Assembly (NCBI GenBank): GCA_927443345.1
Contig: CAKMKJ010000023.1
Coordinates: forward strand, 1 to 64,000
Origin: an uncultured Anaerolineaceae bacterium
GTDB taxonomy: Bacteria > Chloroflexota > Anaerolineae > Anaerolineales > Anaerolineaceae
Direction of reading: 5' to 3'
DNA length: 64,000 bases
A program made the translations under genes and the position numbers. The notes under the pieces were generated by a model. It had not been told where the DNA came from and did no database searches. It worked only from the letters and a program-made list of their open reading frames with translations. Positions 1-9,024 of this stretch are shown here, one piece after another; within the stretch, counting starts at the first letter, position 1, and every line of letters begins with the position of its first letter.

Positions 1-2
1 TG

Positions 3-263
3 GCGGTCTTCTTTGGTTTAGCTTATGGAATGTCTCAATCTATTTACTTTGCCCTGGCAATGAAATATACCAGTCCGGCCATTGCGGCTTCCATGTTCGC
101 CATCCTCATGTCGGTAACCAATATCGGTCAAGGAATCGGCCCGTGCCTTTGGCTAATGGTTGGTGCGACCAACCTCCATATGGGACTTTCACCCACTAAT
201 CAACGCCCATGCTGGGCGCACAAAAATGGTGGGCTCGCGTTCGAGCCCACCATTAAGTGTTAA
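3..263 (+). CDS. MFS transporter, C-terminal part (partial, end looks degraded)
   Basis: The reading frame is open from base 3, so the start lies outside the window. It encodes hydrophobic, Gly/Ala-rich sequence with the motif NIGQGIG near residue 45, as in the last third of major facilitator permeases. After that motif a further membrane helix would be expected, but the frame runs into polar, low-hydrophobicity sequence. It stops only after passing through a terminator hairpin, overlapping the stop codon of the convergent ATPase gene. The gene is therefore probably truncated or frameshifted at its 3' end. Family assignment rests on a short fragment; the substrate cannot be told. Confidence 0.5.
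   Translation, partial: AVFFGLAYGMSQSIYFALAMKYTSPAIAASMFAILMSVTNIGQGIGPCLWLMVGATNLHMGLSPTNQRPCWAHKNGGLAFEPTIKC
226..253 (-). terminator. Rho-independent terminator of the P-type ATPase gene
   Basis: Perfect 12-bp stem (arms ATGGTGGGCTCG and CGAGCCCACCAT) with a 4-nt loop, followed on the minus strand by five T. It lies just past the ATPase stop codon. The stem is symmetrical and could also stop transcription from the plus strand, but the T-run favours the minus strand. Confidence 0.85.
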
Positions 264-2950
264 TCGACAGACCCGAACCAACCTCGTCTTAGCATCCACT
301 TTGCCGCTTCGAGCACAGGCAAGATTGTAATGGCCAATCCTATCGCAATTACCCAATCAATAAAGGGCAGATAATAGGTTCCAAAAGCATCATGTAAGGC
401 AGGTACATAAACAACCAGGATCAACATGGTAATTTCCCACATGATTGCATAGTTTAACCATTTATTTGCAAATGGCTTGTGAAGGACAGTTTTTCGGTCA
501 GATCTATAACTATATGCTTTGAAAAACTGGATCAAAATAAGTGACACAAAAGTCATGGTCATCGCTTCAGAAATAACGCGTCCAGAATTGATTGCCCAGA
601 TGAACAACCCCAAGTTAATTATGGCCGACCAAATACCGCCTACCAACATCAATGTCACCACCGGACGAGTGAAAATTCCTGTACGCGGATTTCGCGGTTT
701 TCGCTTCATCAAATCGCCATCGGGAGGGTCCATAGAAAGGGCAAGCGCAGGCAACCCGTCTGTAGCCAGATTAACAAACAAGATTTGAACAGCAGATAGC
801 GGCAGGGGAAGACCCAGTAACGCAGAGCCGGCCATCAACAGAATCTCGCCAATATTCGATGAGAGCAGGAACATTAAGTATTTCTTAATATTCCCAAATA
901 CACCTCTACCCTCTTCAACCGCAGCCACAATGGAAGCAAAATTGTCATCCGTAAGCGTCATGGCAGCTGCTTCTTTAGTCACATCAGTGCCAGTGATGCC
1001 CATTGCAATGCCAATATCGGCTTTCTTCAGTGCAGGTGCATCATTTACTCCGTCTCCGGTCATTGCAACGATATTACCATGAGCCTGCCAGGCTTCCACC
1101 ACTCGAAGTTTGTGCGCAGGGGAAACTCTTGCATACACACTTATATCTGCAACATCTTGATATAGTTGATCATCAGTCATTTCCTCCAATTCAGCACCGG
1201 TTATTGCGCGTCCTCCGCTTGCTAATAATCCTAAATCACGGGCAACCGCTTGTGCTGTGACAGGATGATCACCTGTGATCATCACCGTTCGAATTCCAGC
1301 TTGTTCACAAACGGCAATCGCATTTTTTGCCTCAGGGCGTGGAGGATCGATCATGCCCACCAAACCTAAAAATGTCATTCCAGTCTGGGCATTTTCAAGA
1401 GTTGCATTTTGTTTATTAGCCATTGCCAAAACTCTGAGTGCCTTTTCGGCCATACCAAGAGCAGCAGAAAGCACGTCTTGACGTGTTTTTTCATCCAGCG
1501 GTTTTATGCCATCAGGCGTTAAAATCGAATCACAACTACTTAGAATCATTTCTGGAGCACCTTTGGCATAAGCAATTACGCCATCAGGAGTTTGATGTAA
1601 AGTAGTCATGCGTTTTGTTTCGGATGAAAATGGAATTTCTTGTAAGCGGGGGAAAGTAAGATCAAGCTGGTCTTTTTCAAGCCCTGCCTTGGATGCAGCG
1701 ACTACCAATGCCCCTTCAGTTGGGTCGCCTTTTATATGCCAGGTTTTTGCAGAACCTTCTCCGCTTGAAACAAGTTGGGTATCAGATGCCAAAACTGCAG
1801 CGGTTAACATTTGGATCAATGCTTTGGTTGGCTTAACCACTGTTTCATCACTCAGTTTATATTCACCGATAGGGTCATAACCTGAACCTGTCACGTGGAA
1901 TAATTGTCCACCGGCAAATAACTGCTGCACTGTCATTTCATCTTTGGTAAGTGTGCCAGTTTTATCAGAACAAATGACTGATGTGCTGCCTAAAGTCTCT
2001 ACGGCTGGGAGCTTTCGAATCAACGCATTTCGCTTGACCATTTTTTGCACGCCAATGGCCAAAGAAATGGTAACCACAGCCGGCAACGCTTCTGGAACAA
2101 CTGCAACTGCCAAGGCAATGCCAAAGATTAACATTTCAATAAAGGGCTGCCCGCGTACCAACCCCAGGGCAACAATTAACGCAACAACAACAATGGCAGC
2201 TCGCGCTAATACTGTGCCAACTTTATCAAGGTTTATTTGCAGAGGTGTTTTGCCCGTTTCGATGGTTTGCAGAAGTTTGGCAATTTTCCCAAACTCGGTT
2301 TGCATGCCGGTTGCAACCACAATCGCTTTACCACGGCCATAAGTCGCGGCAGTGCCAGCATAAACCATGTTCTTACGGTCACCAACAGGCAGGTCATCAC
2401 CCACCAGAGGCTGAATATGCTTTTCAACAGGTACAGACTCGCCAGTCAAAGCTGCTTCTACCAATTGTAGATTAACTGCGTCTAACAAGCGCGAATCTGC
2501 AGGAATTCGATCTCCTGTATGCAAGAGAATGACATCACCTGGAACAAGATCACGTGAAGGGATGTTTATTTCAACCCCATCTCGGAATACAGAAGCGGTT
2601 GGTGCAGCCATCTCTCTGAGTGCTTCAATTGCTCGCTCAGCGCGATACTCCTGAACAAAGCCCAAAACAACTGCAAACAAGACAATCACTCCGATTGCAA
2701 TTGATTCGACACCATGCCCCAAGAATAGAGAAATGATCGTAGCTATCAGTAGAATCAAAATGAGGATGTTCTTGAACTGCTCCAACAATATTTTCCAGGC
2801 AGATGTTCGTTTAACTGCCTGAATTTCATTAGGTCCAATTTTTAACAGGCGATCCTCAGCTTCATTATTGGTTAAACCAACAGGCGAGCTGCCCGTTACT
2901 GAAAAAGTTTCTTCTTTTGTAAGACTATGCCAAGGTTTATTCGTAATCAT
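260..2950 (-). CDS. P2A-type cation-transporting ATPase (Ca2+/Mn2+, PMR1/SERCA-like)
   Basis: An 896-residue P-type ATPase that moves divalent cations across the membrane using ATP. Visible in order: N-terminal cation-ATPase domain (residues about 5-75), TGES actuator loop (169-172), M4 motif PEALP (E287), phosphorylation site DKTGTLT (D329), hinge TGDGVNDAP, and a C-terminal six-helix bundle. M5 carries SNIGE and M6 carries NLATDGLPALAL. These match the Ca2+-coordinating residues of SERCA/PMR1 (Asn, Glu in M5; Asn, Thr, Asp in M6), so Ca2+ or Mn2+ rather than H+ or heavy metals is expected. ATG is preceded by TGAGGAGT. About 300 nt upstream in the leader is a yybP-ykoY riboswitch, which points to induction by Mn2+ and a role in Mn2+ (or Mn2+/Ca2+) export. 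A terminator follows the stop. Confidence 0.93.
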   Translation of the reverse strand: MITNKPWHSLTKEETFSVTGSSPVGLTNNEAEDRLLKIGPNEIQAVKRTSAWKILLEQFKNILILILLIATIISLFLGHGVESIAIGVIVLFAVVLGFVQEYRAERAIEALREMAAPTASVFRDGVEINIPSRDLVPGDVILLHTGDRIPADSRLLDAVNLQLVEAALTGESVPVEKHIQPLVGDDLPVGDRKNMVYAGTAATYGRGKAIVVATGMQTEFGKIAKLLQTIETGKTPLQINLDKVGTVLARAAIVVVALIVALGLVRGQPFIEMLIFGIALAVAVVPEALPAVVTISLAIGVQKMVKRNALIRKLPAVETLGSTSVICSDKTGTLTKDEMTVQQLFAGGQLFHVTGSGYDPIGEYKLSDETVVKPTKALIQMLTAAVLASDTQLVSSGEGSAKTWHIKGDPTEGALVVAASKAGLEKDQLDLTFPRLQEIPFSSETKRMTTLHQTPDGVIAYAKGAPEMILSSCDSILTPDGIKPLDEKTRQDVLSAALGMAEKALRVLAMANKQNATLENAQTGMTFLGLVGMIDPPRPEAKNAIAVCEQAGIRTVMITGDHPVTAQAVARDLGLLASGGRAITGAELEEMTDDQLYQDVADISVYARVSPAHKLRVVEAWQAHGNIVAMTGDGVNDAPALKKADIGIAMGITGTDVTKEAAAMTLTDDNFASIVAAVEEGRGVFGNIKKYLMFLLSSNIGEILLMAGSALLGLPLPLSAVQILFVNLATDGLPALALSMDPPDGDLMKRKPRNPRTGIFTRPVVTLMLVGGIWSAIINLGLFIWAINSGRVISEAMTMTFVSLILIQFFKAYSYRSDRKTVLHKPFANKWLNYAIMWEITMLILVVYVPALHDAFGTYYLPFIDWVIAIGLAITILPVLEAAKWMLRRGWFGSVD

Positions 2951-3009
2951 TCGAAAAGTTACTCCTCAATATTTATACGTTTTTGTTTACATCTACATTA
3001 TTATATAAA

Positions 3010-3036
3010 TAGCATAATAATATTAACTATATGCTA
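3010..3036 (-). other. AT-rich inverted repeat in the ATPase leader
   Basis: Arms TAGCATA and TATGCTA separated by 13 nt, between the riboswitch and the ATPase start. The stem is weak and AT-rich, so it could be an RNA hairpin or an operator; no function can be assigned. Confidence 0.35.
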
Positions 3037-3060
3037 GAAAATGTAATATTGCTACTCCCA

Positions 3061-3138
3061 TTATCTATCTACCAAATACGAGATATAAATCACTCTATTC
3101 CTTAGAAACATTATTGATAGATACTCAAAGTCAAACAT
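3061..3138 (-). CDS. Possible 25-residue leader peptide ORF
   Basis: A short ORF (begins MFDFEYLSIMFL, ends with TAA) on the ATPase transcript, between the Mn2+ riboswitch and the ATPase gene. Its ATG is preceded by GGAGGTGATG, a much better ribosome binding site than chance sequence usually offers. The peptide is hydrophobic with a basic centre. I do not recognise it. It could be a leader peptide whose translation couples to ATPase expression, a small membrane protein, or a coincidence in AT-rich DNA. Confidence 0.35.
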   Translation of the reverse strand: MFDFEYLSIMFLRNRVIYISYLVDR

Positions 3139-3257
3139 CATCACCTCCATTTTTAGTAATTTTATTTAGAATTAGTAAGAAACATACGCCAAAACAGGTG
3201 CCATTCCAAATCAACCACTTGGGAATTAAATAAAAAGAACCAAAGCTTTACTATTAG

Positions 3258-3351
3258 CGATGGTCTTGCACTTCAATGAAAGACAACCAGAAAATCACTT
3301 TTCGTATTGGTGGCTGCCTAAACCCTTTTTATGGGTGGCTACTCCCCATCG
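3258..3351 (-). ncRNA. yybP-ykoY family Mn2+ riboswitch
   Basis: On the minus strand the element begins CGATGGGGAGTAGCC and ends GTGCAAGACCATCG. CGATGG and CCATCG form the closing P1 stem; GGGGAGTAG and GCAAGACC are the conserved loop-1 strands of the yybP-ykoY family, and ATACGAAA in the middle matches the conserved loop-3 segment that contacts Mn2+. This family senses Mn2+ and switches on Mn2+ exporters and P2-type ATPases. It sits in the leader of exactly such an ATPase, 308 nt upstream of its start. A following ACCA/TGGT stem with a T-rich tail could be the expression platform, but that part is weak. Confidence 0.85.
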
Positions 3352-3760
3352 GAGTAAATATAGTTTACACAAAGTCTGAACAATAGTCAATAAAAAATAA
3401 ACCATTGTAGAAACATTAAGAAATTTTTAACAAAAATAGTGAAAATCACGTGTCCATCACGCCATGATGCTTGAATAAAAAGTTCATCGGGGATGCAATA
3501 ATCTACACTCACTAGCAATGCAAGTAATAGGAGGGAGCACCACACAAACAGGATACCTTTCGGGAGCCTGATGCCAAATTAAACATTGATGTGTTATCAA
3601 AGCCTGAGCTCAATTGTGAAACCCAACAAGAGATCAGATGCGCTCATCATTCAAATATCACCTTTTGAACACGAGTATTTAGCTTGAAAAAACTACACGC
3701 ACAACGCGCCTTTAAAGAAAGAGGCATACAAAGAATTGCACCTGCTTCATGGATGAAAGT
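3352..3760. other. AT-rich intergenic region between the ATPase leader and the bacterioferritin gene
   Basis: No convincing gene. It must contain the minus-strand promoter for the riboswitch-ATPase transcript and upstream sequence for the bacterioferritin. Around 3530-3580 there is a purine-rich GGAGGGAG followed by a small CAGG/CCTG hairpin on the plus strand, but no start codon at a suitable distance. Nothing else recognised. Confidence 0.4.
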
Positions 3761-3783
3761 GTATACCAACTTAAAATTTTTGC

Positions 3784-3815
3784 TATAATCAAAATATATA
3801 AAAATTCCTGGAGGG
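3784..3815 (+). promoter_or_regulatory. -10 box and ribosome binding site of the bacterioferritin gene
   Basis: TATAAT at 3784-3789 is a consensus -10 hexamer, 31 bases before the ATG at 3820; the -35 region (about 3761-3766) is poor, so an activator or extended contacts may matter. GGAGGG at 3810-3815 is the ribosome binding site. Confidence 0.55.
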
Positions 3816-3819
3816 AACA

Positions 3820-4320
3820 ATGTTTGAAAAAAGTATTGAACTATTGAATCGTGCCGTACGTGACGAGTTATCGGCTGTTCATCAATATATGTACTTCCAT
3901 TTTCACCTGGATGATCAAGGCTATGATCCATTGTCAGCCCTGTTCAAACGTACTGCCATTCTTGAAATGGGACATGTCGAATTACTGGCTGAACGTATTC
4001 TCTTCTTAAAAGGCGATGTGACCATGCAAGTTGCCGCTGAGGTGAAACCAGTGAACGAGGTCGAACAAATTCTTGAAATGGCGCGTCAGATGGAGCTAAG
4101 CAGCGCTCATGATTACAACTTATGGGCAAACGAGTGTTCTGCCAACGCAGATTCTGTTTCTAAAAAATTGTTTGAACAGTTGGTCGCTGACGAAGAAGGC
4201 CATTACGCCCAATTTGACAATGAGTTAGATAAAGTGAAACAGTTTGGTGACCGTTACCTGGCTTTACAATCAATAGAACGCAGCAAAAACGCTGCTTCCG
4301 CACCAGGATCAGCAGCCTAA
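3820..4320 (+). CDS. bfr: Bacterioferritin (ferritin-like diiron protein)
   Basis: A 166-residue four-helix-bundle ferritin that oxidises Fe2+ and stores iron. All six ferroxidase ligands of bacterioferritin are present: E16, E49, H52 (in EMGHVE), E91, E124 and H127 (in DEEGH). M50 sits where the bacterioferritin haem-ligating methionine is found, so haem binding at the dimer interface is possible. Length is near the usual 155-165 residues, with a short Ala/Ser-rich tail. It starts at an ATG with a strong GGAGGG site, and is a single-gene unit with its own -10 box and terminator. Its neighbour across the intergenic region is a Mn2+-riboswitch-controlled ATPase, so both genes concern metal balance. 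Confidence 0.92.
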   Translation: MFEKSIELLNRAVRDELSAVHQYMYFHFHLDDQGYDPLSALFKRTAILEMGHVELLAERILFLKGDVTMQVAAEVKPVNEVEQILEMARQMELSSAHDYNLWANECSANADSVSKKLFEQLVADEEGHYAQFDNELDKVKQFGDRYLALQSIERSKNAASAPGSAA

Positions 4321-4346
4321 AACGCCACTACAAATCTTCATCAAGG

Positions 4347-4380
4347 ATCACCCCTGTTTTTAGATTCCGGGGTGATTTTG
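4347..4380 (+). terminator. Rho-independent terminator of the bacterioferritin gene
   Basis: Perfect 8-bp stem ATCACCCC/GGGGTGAT with a 14-nt loop, followed by TTTTG. Confidence 0.85.
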
Positions 4381-4530
4381 TTATATATAAGTAATCAATA
4401 ATCTCAAGACTCATTCTTTGGATAATTCCATTTTTAGCAAATGGATTTATGATAAACTCATTTTAAGCTTACATAGAACCAATATGTGTTTAATTCAAAT
4501 GTATCAGTGGCAGAAACCGGATAAGGCTTA

Positions 4531-5745
4531 ATGGAATCAATTTGCGAGATATACAAAATAGGTTATGGTCCTTCAAGCAGCCACACCATGGGACCTCGGA
4601 AAGCCGCTGAAATTTTTAGCTCACGTACACCCGATGCGGCGTCATATCGCGTTACTTTGTATGGAAGCCTGGCTGCCACTGGCCGCGGTCATTTGACAGA
4701 CGTCAGCATAACAAAGGCAATGCTGCCTAAACAAGTTGAATTTATCTGGAAGCCAGATGAATTGCTTCCTCTTCATCCAAACGCCATGCGTTTTGAAGCT
4801 CTCAATGAGACTCAAACTGTCACTGATACCTGGGAAGTCTACAGCCCCGGTGGAGGAGTAATCACCGACAGTTCAAAAAGCATGAGGTCGCCAAAAATCT
4901 ATCCTCATCAGACAATGACTGACATTCTACGAGAGTGCACACAAAGCGGCAAATCATTTTGGGAGTATGTGCAAGATTACGAAAATGATTCACTTTCTGC
5001 TTATTTACATGAAGTTTGGTCAGTGATGAAGGATAGCATCTCTCGCGGATTGAAATCTGAAGGGGTACTCCCCGGTGGATTAGGTGTTTCACGGCGGGCA
5101 CGCAATATTTATCGAAAAATTGAAACTTCTGGCGAAAAAATCAGAAAAGAAGGGTTTATGCCGGCATATGCCCTGGCTGTTGCAGAAGAAAACGCAATCG
5201 GGGGCCGAATCGTGACGGCACCCACTTGCGGATCAGCCGGGATTTTGCCTGCCGTTTTACGTTATGTTGAAGAGACTTTTGAGACCACTGAACTGGATAT
5301 TTTACATGCGCTGGCTACGGCTGGTCTGATCGGCAACTTGATCAAAACGAATGCATCCATTTCTGGCGCAGAGGTTGGCTGCCAGGGTGAAGTTGGTTCC
5401 GCTTGTGCAATGGCTGCCGCGGCAGCAGCACAAATGATGGGCGGATCCATCAGGCAGGTTGAATACGCCGCTGAAATGGGTCTTGAACATCATCTTGGCC
5501 TGACATGCGACCCTGTCAATGGGCTGGTGCAGATTCCCTGTATTGAACGCAATGCCTTCGCAGCCACCAGAGCACTGGATTGCGCCACATTTGCCCTTTA
5601 TTCAGATGGTAGTCATCGAATCTCTTTTGATGAAGTCGTTAGAGTCATGGCAAAGACTGGCCGTGATTTGCCCCATGTCTATCGAGAGACTGCAGAAGGC
5701 GGGCTGGCGATTGTTTACCGCTTCCCCCCTGCAAAACCACAATAA
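4531..5745 (+). CDS. sdaA: L-serine dehydratase (L-serine ammonia-lyase), Fe-S dependent, single chain
   Basis: Converts L-serine to pyruvate and ammonia in the cytoplasm. Residues 1-150 are the beta domain with the signature GPSSSHTMGPRKAA near residue 14; residues about 160-404 are the alpha domain with APTCGSAGILPAV. C284, C326 and C337 have the same spacing (42 and 11) as the cysteines that hold the [4Fe-4S] cluster in characterised bacterial enzymes (C343/C385/C396 numbering). At 404 residues it is shorter than the E. coli protein (about 454), through a compact N-terminal domain. The ATG is weakly preceded by GGATAAGG. Oxygen-labile, which fits an anaerobe. No operon partner. Confidence 0.93.
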   Translation: MESICEIYKIGYGPSSSHTMGPRKAAEIFSSRTPDAASYRVTLYGSLAATGRGHLTDVSITKAMLPKQVEFIWKPDELLPLHPNAMRFEALNETQTVTDTWEVYSPGGGVITDSSKSMRSPKIYPHQTMTDILRECTQSGKSFWEYVQDYENDSLSAYLHEVWSVMKDSISRGLKSEGVLPGGLGVSRRARNIYRKIETSGEKIRKEGFMPAYALAVAEENAIGGRIVTAPTCGSAGILPAVLRYVEETFETTELDILHALATAGLIGNLIKTNASISGAEVGCQGEVGSACAMAAAAAAQMMGGSIRQVEYAAEMGLEHHLGLTCDPVNGLVQIPCIERNAFAATRALDCATFALYSDGSHRISFDEVVRVMAKTGRDLPHVYRETAEGGLAIVYRFPPAKPQ

Positions 5746-5961
5746 ATTAATTTGAATAGCCTGGTTTTCGATTCTTAAGCGCGATCTTTTCATATTGCGA
5801 TAAAAAAACTCAAAACAAAAAAAGTGCTACACTTAAGCATGTTCTCTAAATATTTCACCGAAACAAGGTGAAAACATAAGCAATGCATTTTATTTTTGGA
5901 TTTTAAGATTAATTCCCTTTCTATCTTTTGAAACCATATTTTATCGCCGCACGGAGTGTTG

Positions 5962-8232
5962 ATGAAAGATAATCAAAAAACTAAAACGCTGCCGACAAAC
6001 GGGTTATCCGAACTCAACCAACACGGTTCAAAACCTGATGATGTAAATCAAATCGAAGAACAACTGCAGATATTTATGTGTGCAGTTGAACAAAATCCGG
6101 TTTCCATTGTGATCACCGATATCAATGGAATTATTACGTATGTAAATCCAATGTTCACAGAAGTGACTGGATACACATTTAAAGATGTCGTCGGAAAAAA
6201 CCCAAAAATACTAAAATCAGGTCACACAACCTCTGAAGAATATGCATCCCTCTGGCAAACCATAAAATCAGGTAAGACCTGGCATGGAAAATTTTACAAC
6301 CGCAAAAAAAACGGTGACTTATATTGGGAAACCATTTCCATTTCACCAGTGGTTAGTAAGATGGGGGTCACCACTCATTATGTGGCAATAAAAGAAGATC
6401 TCACTTATCGCAAACTGGTGGAAGATACAATTGAAAAAGAACGTCGCTTGCTGCGTGCTGTCGTCGATAATATTCCCGATCAAATATTTGTCCATGATCG
6501 TGATTGTCGCTTTGTGCTTAACAATCTTAGTGATGCCCGGGTTCTTGGTGTTAACGACCCGGCACTTCTGCAAGGTAAAAGCGATGTGGATTTCTACCCG
6601 CCTGAGCTTGCAGCCAATTATCAGGCAAATGATCGCCAGGTAATGGAAACTAACCAGCCGCTGATAATTGAAGAGGAACCCAGTATTACAGCAAGTGGAC
6701 AAAAACGCTGGGTTAACGTCATCAAAGTGCCGTTCCAGGACAATAAGGGCAAGGTGGTTGGCTTGGTAGGCATTGCCCGCGATGTTACCAAACGAAAATT
6801 AGCAGAAGACGAATTGTTTCGTTCACGGCAGATGCTCCAATTGGTCGTGGATAATATACCAATGTTGGTGTTCTGGAAAGATAATAATTTAGTCTACCTG
6901 GGATGTAATCAAGCTTTTGCAACCCATGTAGGCCTTACCTCTCCGGCTGAAATCATCGGAAAAACCGATTTTGACCTACCATGGAAAGAACTTGCACAAC
7001 AATATCAAGAAGATGACCGACAGGTCATCGAATCTAATTCTTTGAAGCTCGATTTTGAAGAACTTGCCCTGCAACCAGATCGCTCTCAAGCCTGGGTTCG
7101 AACCAATAAAATTCCATTGCATGACCGCGATGGAAAAGTGATAGGGGTATTGGTTACATCTGAAGATATCTCAGAGCGCAGGATGGCTGAACAAGAAATT
7201 GAGATTGCAAATGAAAAATTGATTTCGTGGGTGAGTGACCTTGAAAGGCGTAACCAAGAAGCCAACCTTTTGCGCCAGATGGGTGATTTACTTCAAGTCA
7301 GTAACGAACGTGATGAATATTACACAATTATTAAAGAATACATTCCTCAATTGTTTCCAGAAACTTCAGGTGCTTTATATATTTTGAACAATTCACAATC
7401 TTCTGTCGAGGCTATGACAATATGGGGTGAAGATCTGCAGAGTGACACGTCTTTTGCTCCAGGCGACTGCTGGGCAATGCGCCGAGGTCAGATTTATCAT
7501 GGCAAATCTTCGAAACCCGGGTTGTCTTGCCGCCATATCAAAAAACCATTTTCTGGACGTTACCTTGAAGTGCCTATGATGGCCTCTGGTGAAATGATCG
7601 GCGTATTATATATCGAAGAGAGAGAAGAATTCATCCCTCTGGAAAGCTTTCAGGATCTGGCTCACACGCTAGCAGACCATCTTTCACTTTCGCTTTCAAA
7701 CCTGAAACTGCGTGAGACCTTACGGATTCAATCGATTCGCGATGCACTGACTGGATTGTTTAATCGGCGCTATATGGAAGAATGTCTTTCCCGCGAAATT
7801 CCACGAGCGATGCGAAAAAACACGACTGTGGGTATCATCATGCTGGATATTGATCACTTCAGGGATTTCAACAATACCTACGGACATGAAGCAGGAGATG
7901 TCGTTCTGCGTGAAATTGGAGCACAGCTCCAAAACCAAATCCGCGGGGAGGATATTACCTGCCGATATGGCGGCGAAGAATTTATACTCATCCTGCCAGA
8001 AGCGAACAAAGAAGTAACCTTGCAGCGTGCAGAAAGAATTCGAGAAGCTATTAAGTCAATACGGGTTGAATATCACCGCCAACCTCTGGGAGTGATATCC
8101 ATTTCACTTGGCGTTGCAATATTCCCTGAACACAGTACAACAGTAGAAGGGCTGCTTAAAAAAGCGGATGAAGCACTATATCATGCAAAACATAACGGAC
8201 GAGATCGGGTAGAGATCGCGATTATTTCTTAA
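5962..8232 (+). CDS. Diguanylate cyclase with three PAS domains and a GAF domain
   Basis: A soluble 756-residue signalling protein predicted to make cyclic di-GMP. Domains: PAS 1 (about 33-150), PAS 2 (about 155-270), PAS 3 (about 275-395), a short coiled coil, GAF (about 430-580) and GGDEF (about 590-755). The active-site motif is GGEEF (residues 670-674), so the cyclase should be active. RGED (661-664), five residues upstream, is an intact inhibitory I-site for product feedback. PAS 2 and PAS 3 resemble each other and may be an internal duplication. No membrane segments. The frame is open further upstream (GTG 5956), but ACGGAG at 5951-5956 is well spaced only for the ATG at 5962. The signals sensed are unknown. 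Confidence 0.92.
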   Translation: MKDNQKTKTLPTNGLSELNQHGSKPDDVNQIEEQLQIFMCAVEQNPVSIVITDINGIITYVNPMFTEVTGYTFKDVVGKNPKILKSGHTTSEEYASLWQTIKSGKTWHGKFYNRKKNGDLYWETISISPVVSKMGVTTHYVAIKEDLTYRKLVEDTIEKERRLLRAVVDNIPDQIFVHDRDCRFVLNNLSDARVLGVNDPALLQGKSDVDFYPPELAANYQANDRQVMETNQPLIIEEEPSITASGQKRWVNVIKVPFQDNKGKVVGLVGIARDVTKRKLAEDELFRSRQMLQLVVDNIPMLVFWKDNNLVYLGCNQAFATHVGLTSPAEIIGKTDFDLPWKELAQQYQEDDRQVIESNSLKLDFEELALQPDRSQAWVRTNKIPLHDRDGKVIGVLVTSEDISERRMAEQEIEIANEKLISWVSDLERRNQEANLLRQMGDLLQVSNERDEYYTIIKEYIPQLFPETSGALYILNNSQSSVEAMTIWGEDLQSDTSFAPGDCWAMRRGQIYHGKSSKPGLSCRHIKKPFSGRYLEVPMMASGEMIGVLYIEEREEFIPLESFQDLAHTLADHLSLSLSNLKLRETLRIQSIRDALTGLFNRRYMEECLSREIPRAMRKNTTVGIIMLDIDHFRDFNNTYGHEAGDVVLREIGAQLQNQIRGEDITCRYGGEEFILILPEANKEVTLQRAERIREAIKSIRVEYHRQPLGVISISLGVAIFPEHSTTVEGLLKKADEALYHAKHNGRDRVEIAIIS

Positions 8233-8374
8233 ATCACGCCAAGTTTAAAGTGAACACTCAAGCTAACGCCTTACGCAAAGCGACCATGCCTGGATGGATT
8301 AGCGATCTGGGCTTTCTGCGATATTGATCAACTCAAAACATCGTTTGGGGAAATTAAAATTTTTTCGGTCAGAC

Positions 8375-8902
8375 TCAAAGCTCATCTAATAACTGCTGCG
8401 CCCATTCTCTGGCAAGCCCATGTGAACGGATTCCATAATCCAGTGTTTTAAATTGGTAGCCATGCAGTTTTTTTTCTTCTTCGGTTAATTGCAAATGAGA
8501 TAAATATTGAGAAAGCTGATTTAAGGATTCTTCCATGCTAATGATGGACGAAATGATATTCTCCAGAATATTCTTCTTATCATCATCCGATTCGATCAAC
8601 CCCAGAAAAAACACCTTGCATAAGGCCATGGTTTCAAGCTTATTTCCGTCTAGATCAGCATGCATCCATTGATAAAAATGAGCTCTGCCTGCTTCAGTGA
8701 TATGGTAAATTTTTTTGTTTCGTCCATTCTCAACCAGTTCAATAAAAGTGATTTCATTTAAGGCAAGCAGCTTTTTAATCGCGCTTAATATGCTGCCATA
8801 ACTGGCACTATATATTAATGCCATACCTGATTTAAAAGCCTGGTTTAGTTGATAAACCGTTAGATCCTGAACCATTAATAAACCCAAGATGACTATATCC
8901 AT
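8375..8902 (-). CDS. PadR family transcriptional regulator
   Basis: A 175-residue protein with an N-terminal winged helix (MDIVILGLLMVQDLTVYQL) typical of PadR proteins and a C-terminal helical dimerisation arm (about residues 85-175). The frame extends four codons to a TTG, but GGAGA is well spaced for the ATG at 8902. It is divergent from the serine hydrolase gene with about 120 bp between them, so it probably controls itself and that gene. The ligand cannot be told. Confidence 0.85.
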   Translation of the reverse strand: MDIVILGLLMVQDLTVYQLNQAFKSGMALIYSASYGSILSAIKKLLALNEITFIELVENGRNKKIYHITEAGRAHFYQWMHADLDGNKLETMALCKVFFLGLIESDDDKKNILENIISSIISMEESLNQLSQYLSHLQLTEEEKKLHGYQFKTLDYGIRSHGLAREWAQQLLDEL

Positions 8903-9024
8903 AAGAGTCTCCAAATATAATTATAGCAGCAATATCTCTTTTCGTAATATCGAGTATTGACATGTGCAACTTTTTATATTACTATTAGATATATTATTAT
9001 TAGTGACATTAAAAGGAGAATAAA

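Noticed and set aside
5746-5961. Possible c-di-GMP riboswitch before the diguanylate cyclase gene
   Set aside because: Only a small TTTCACC/GGTGAAA hairpin is present; the conserved core of the GEMM-I or GEMM-II class is not seen.
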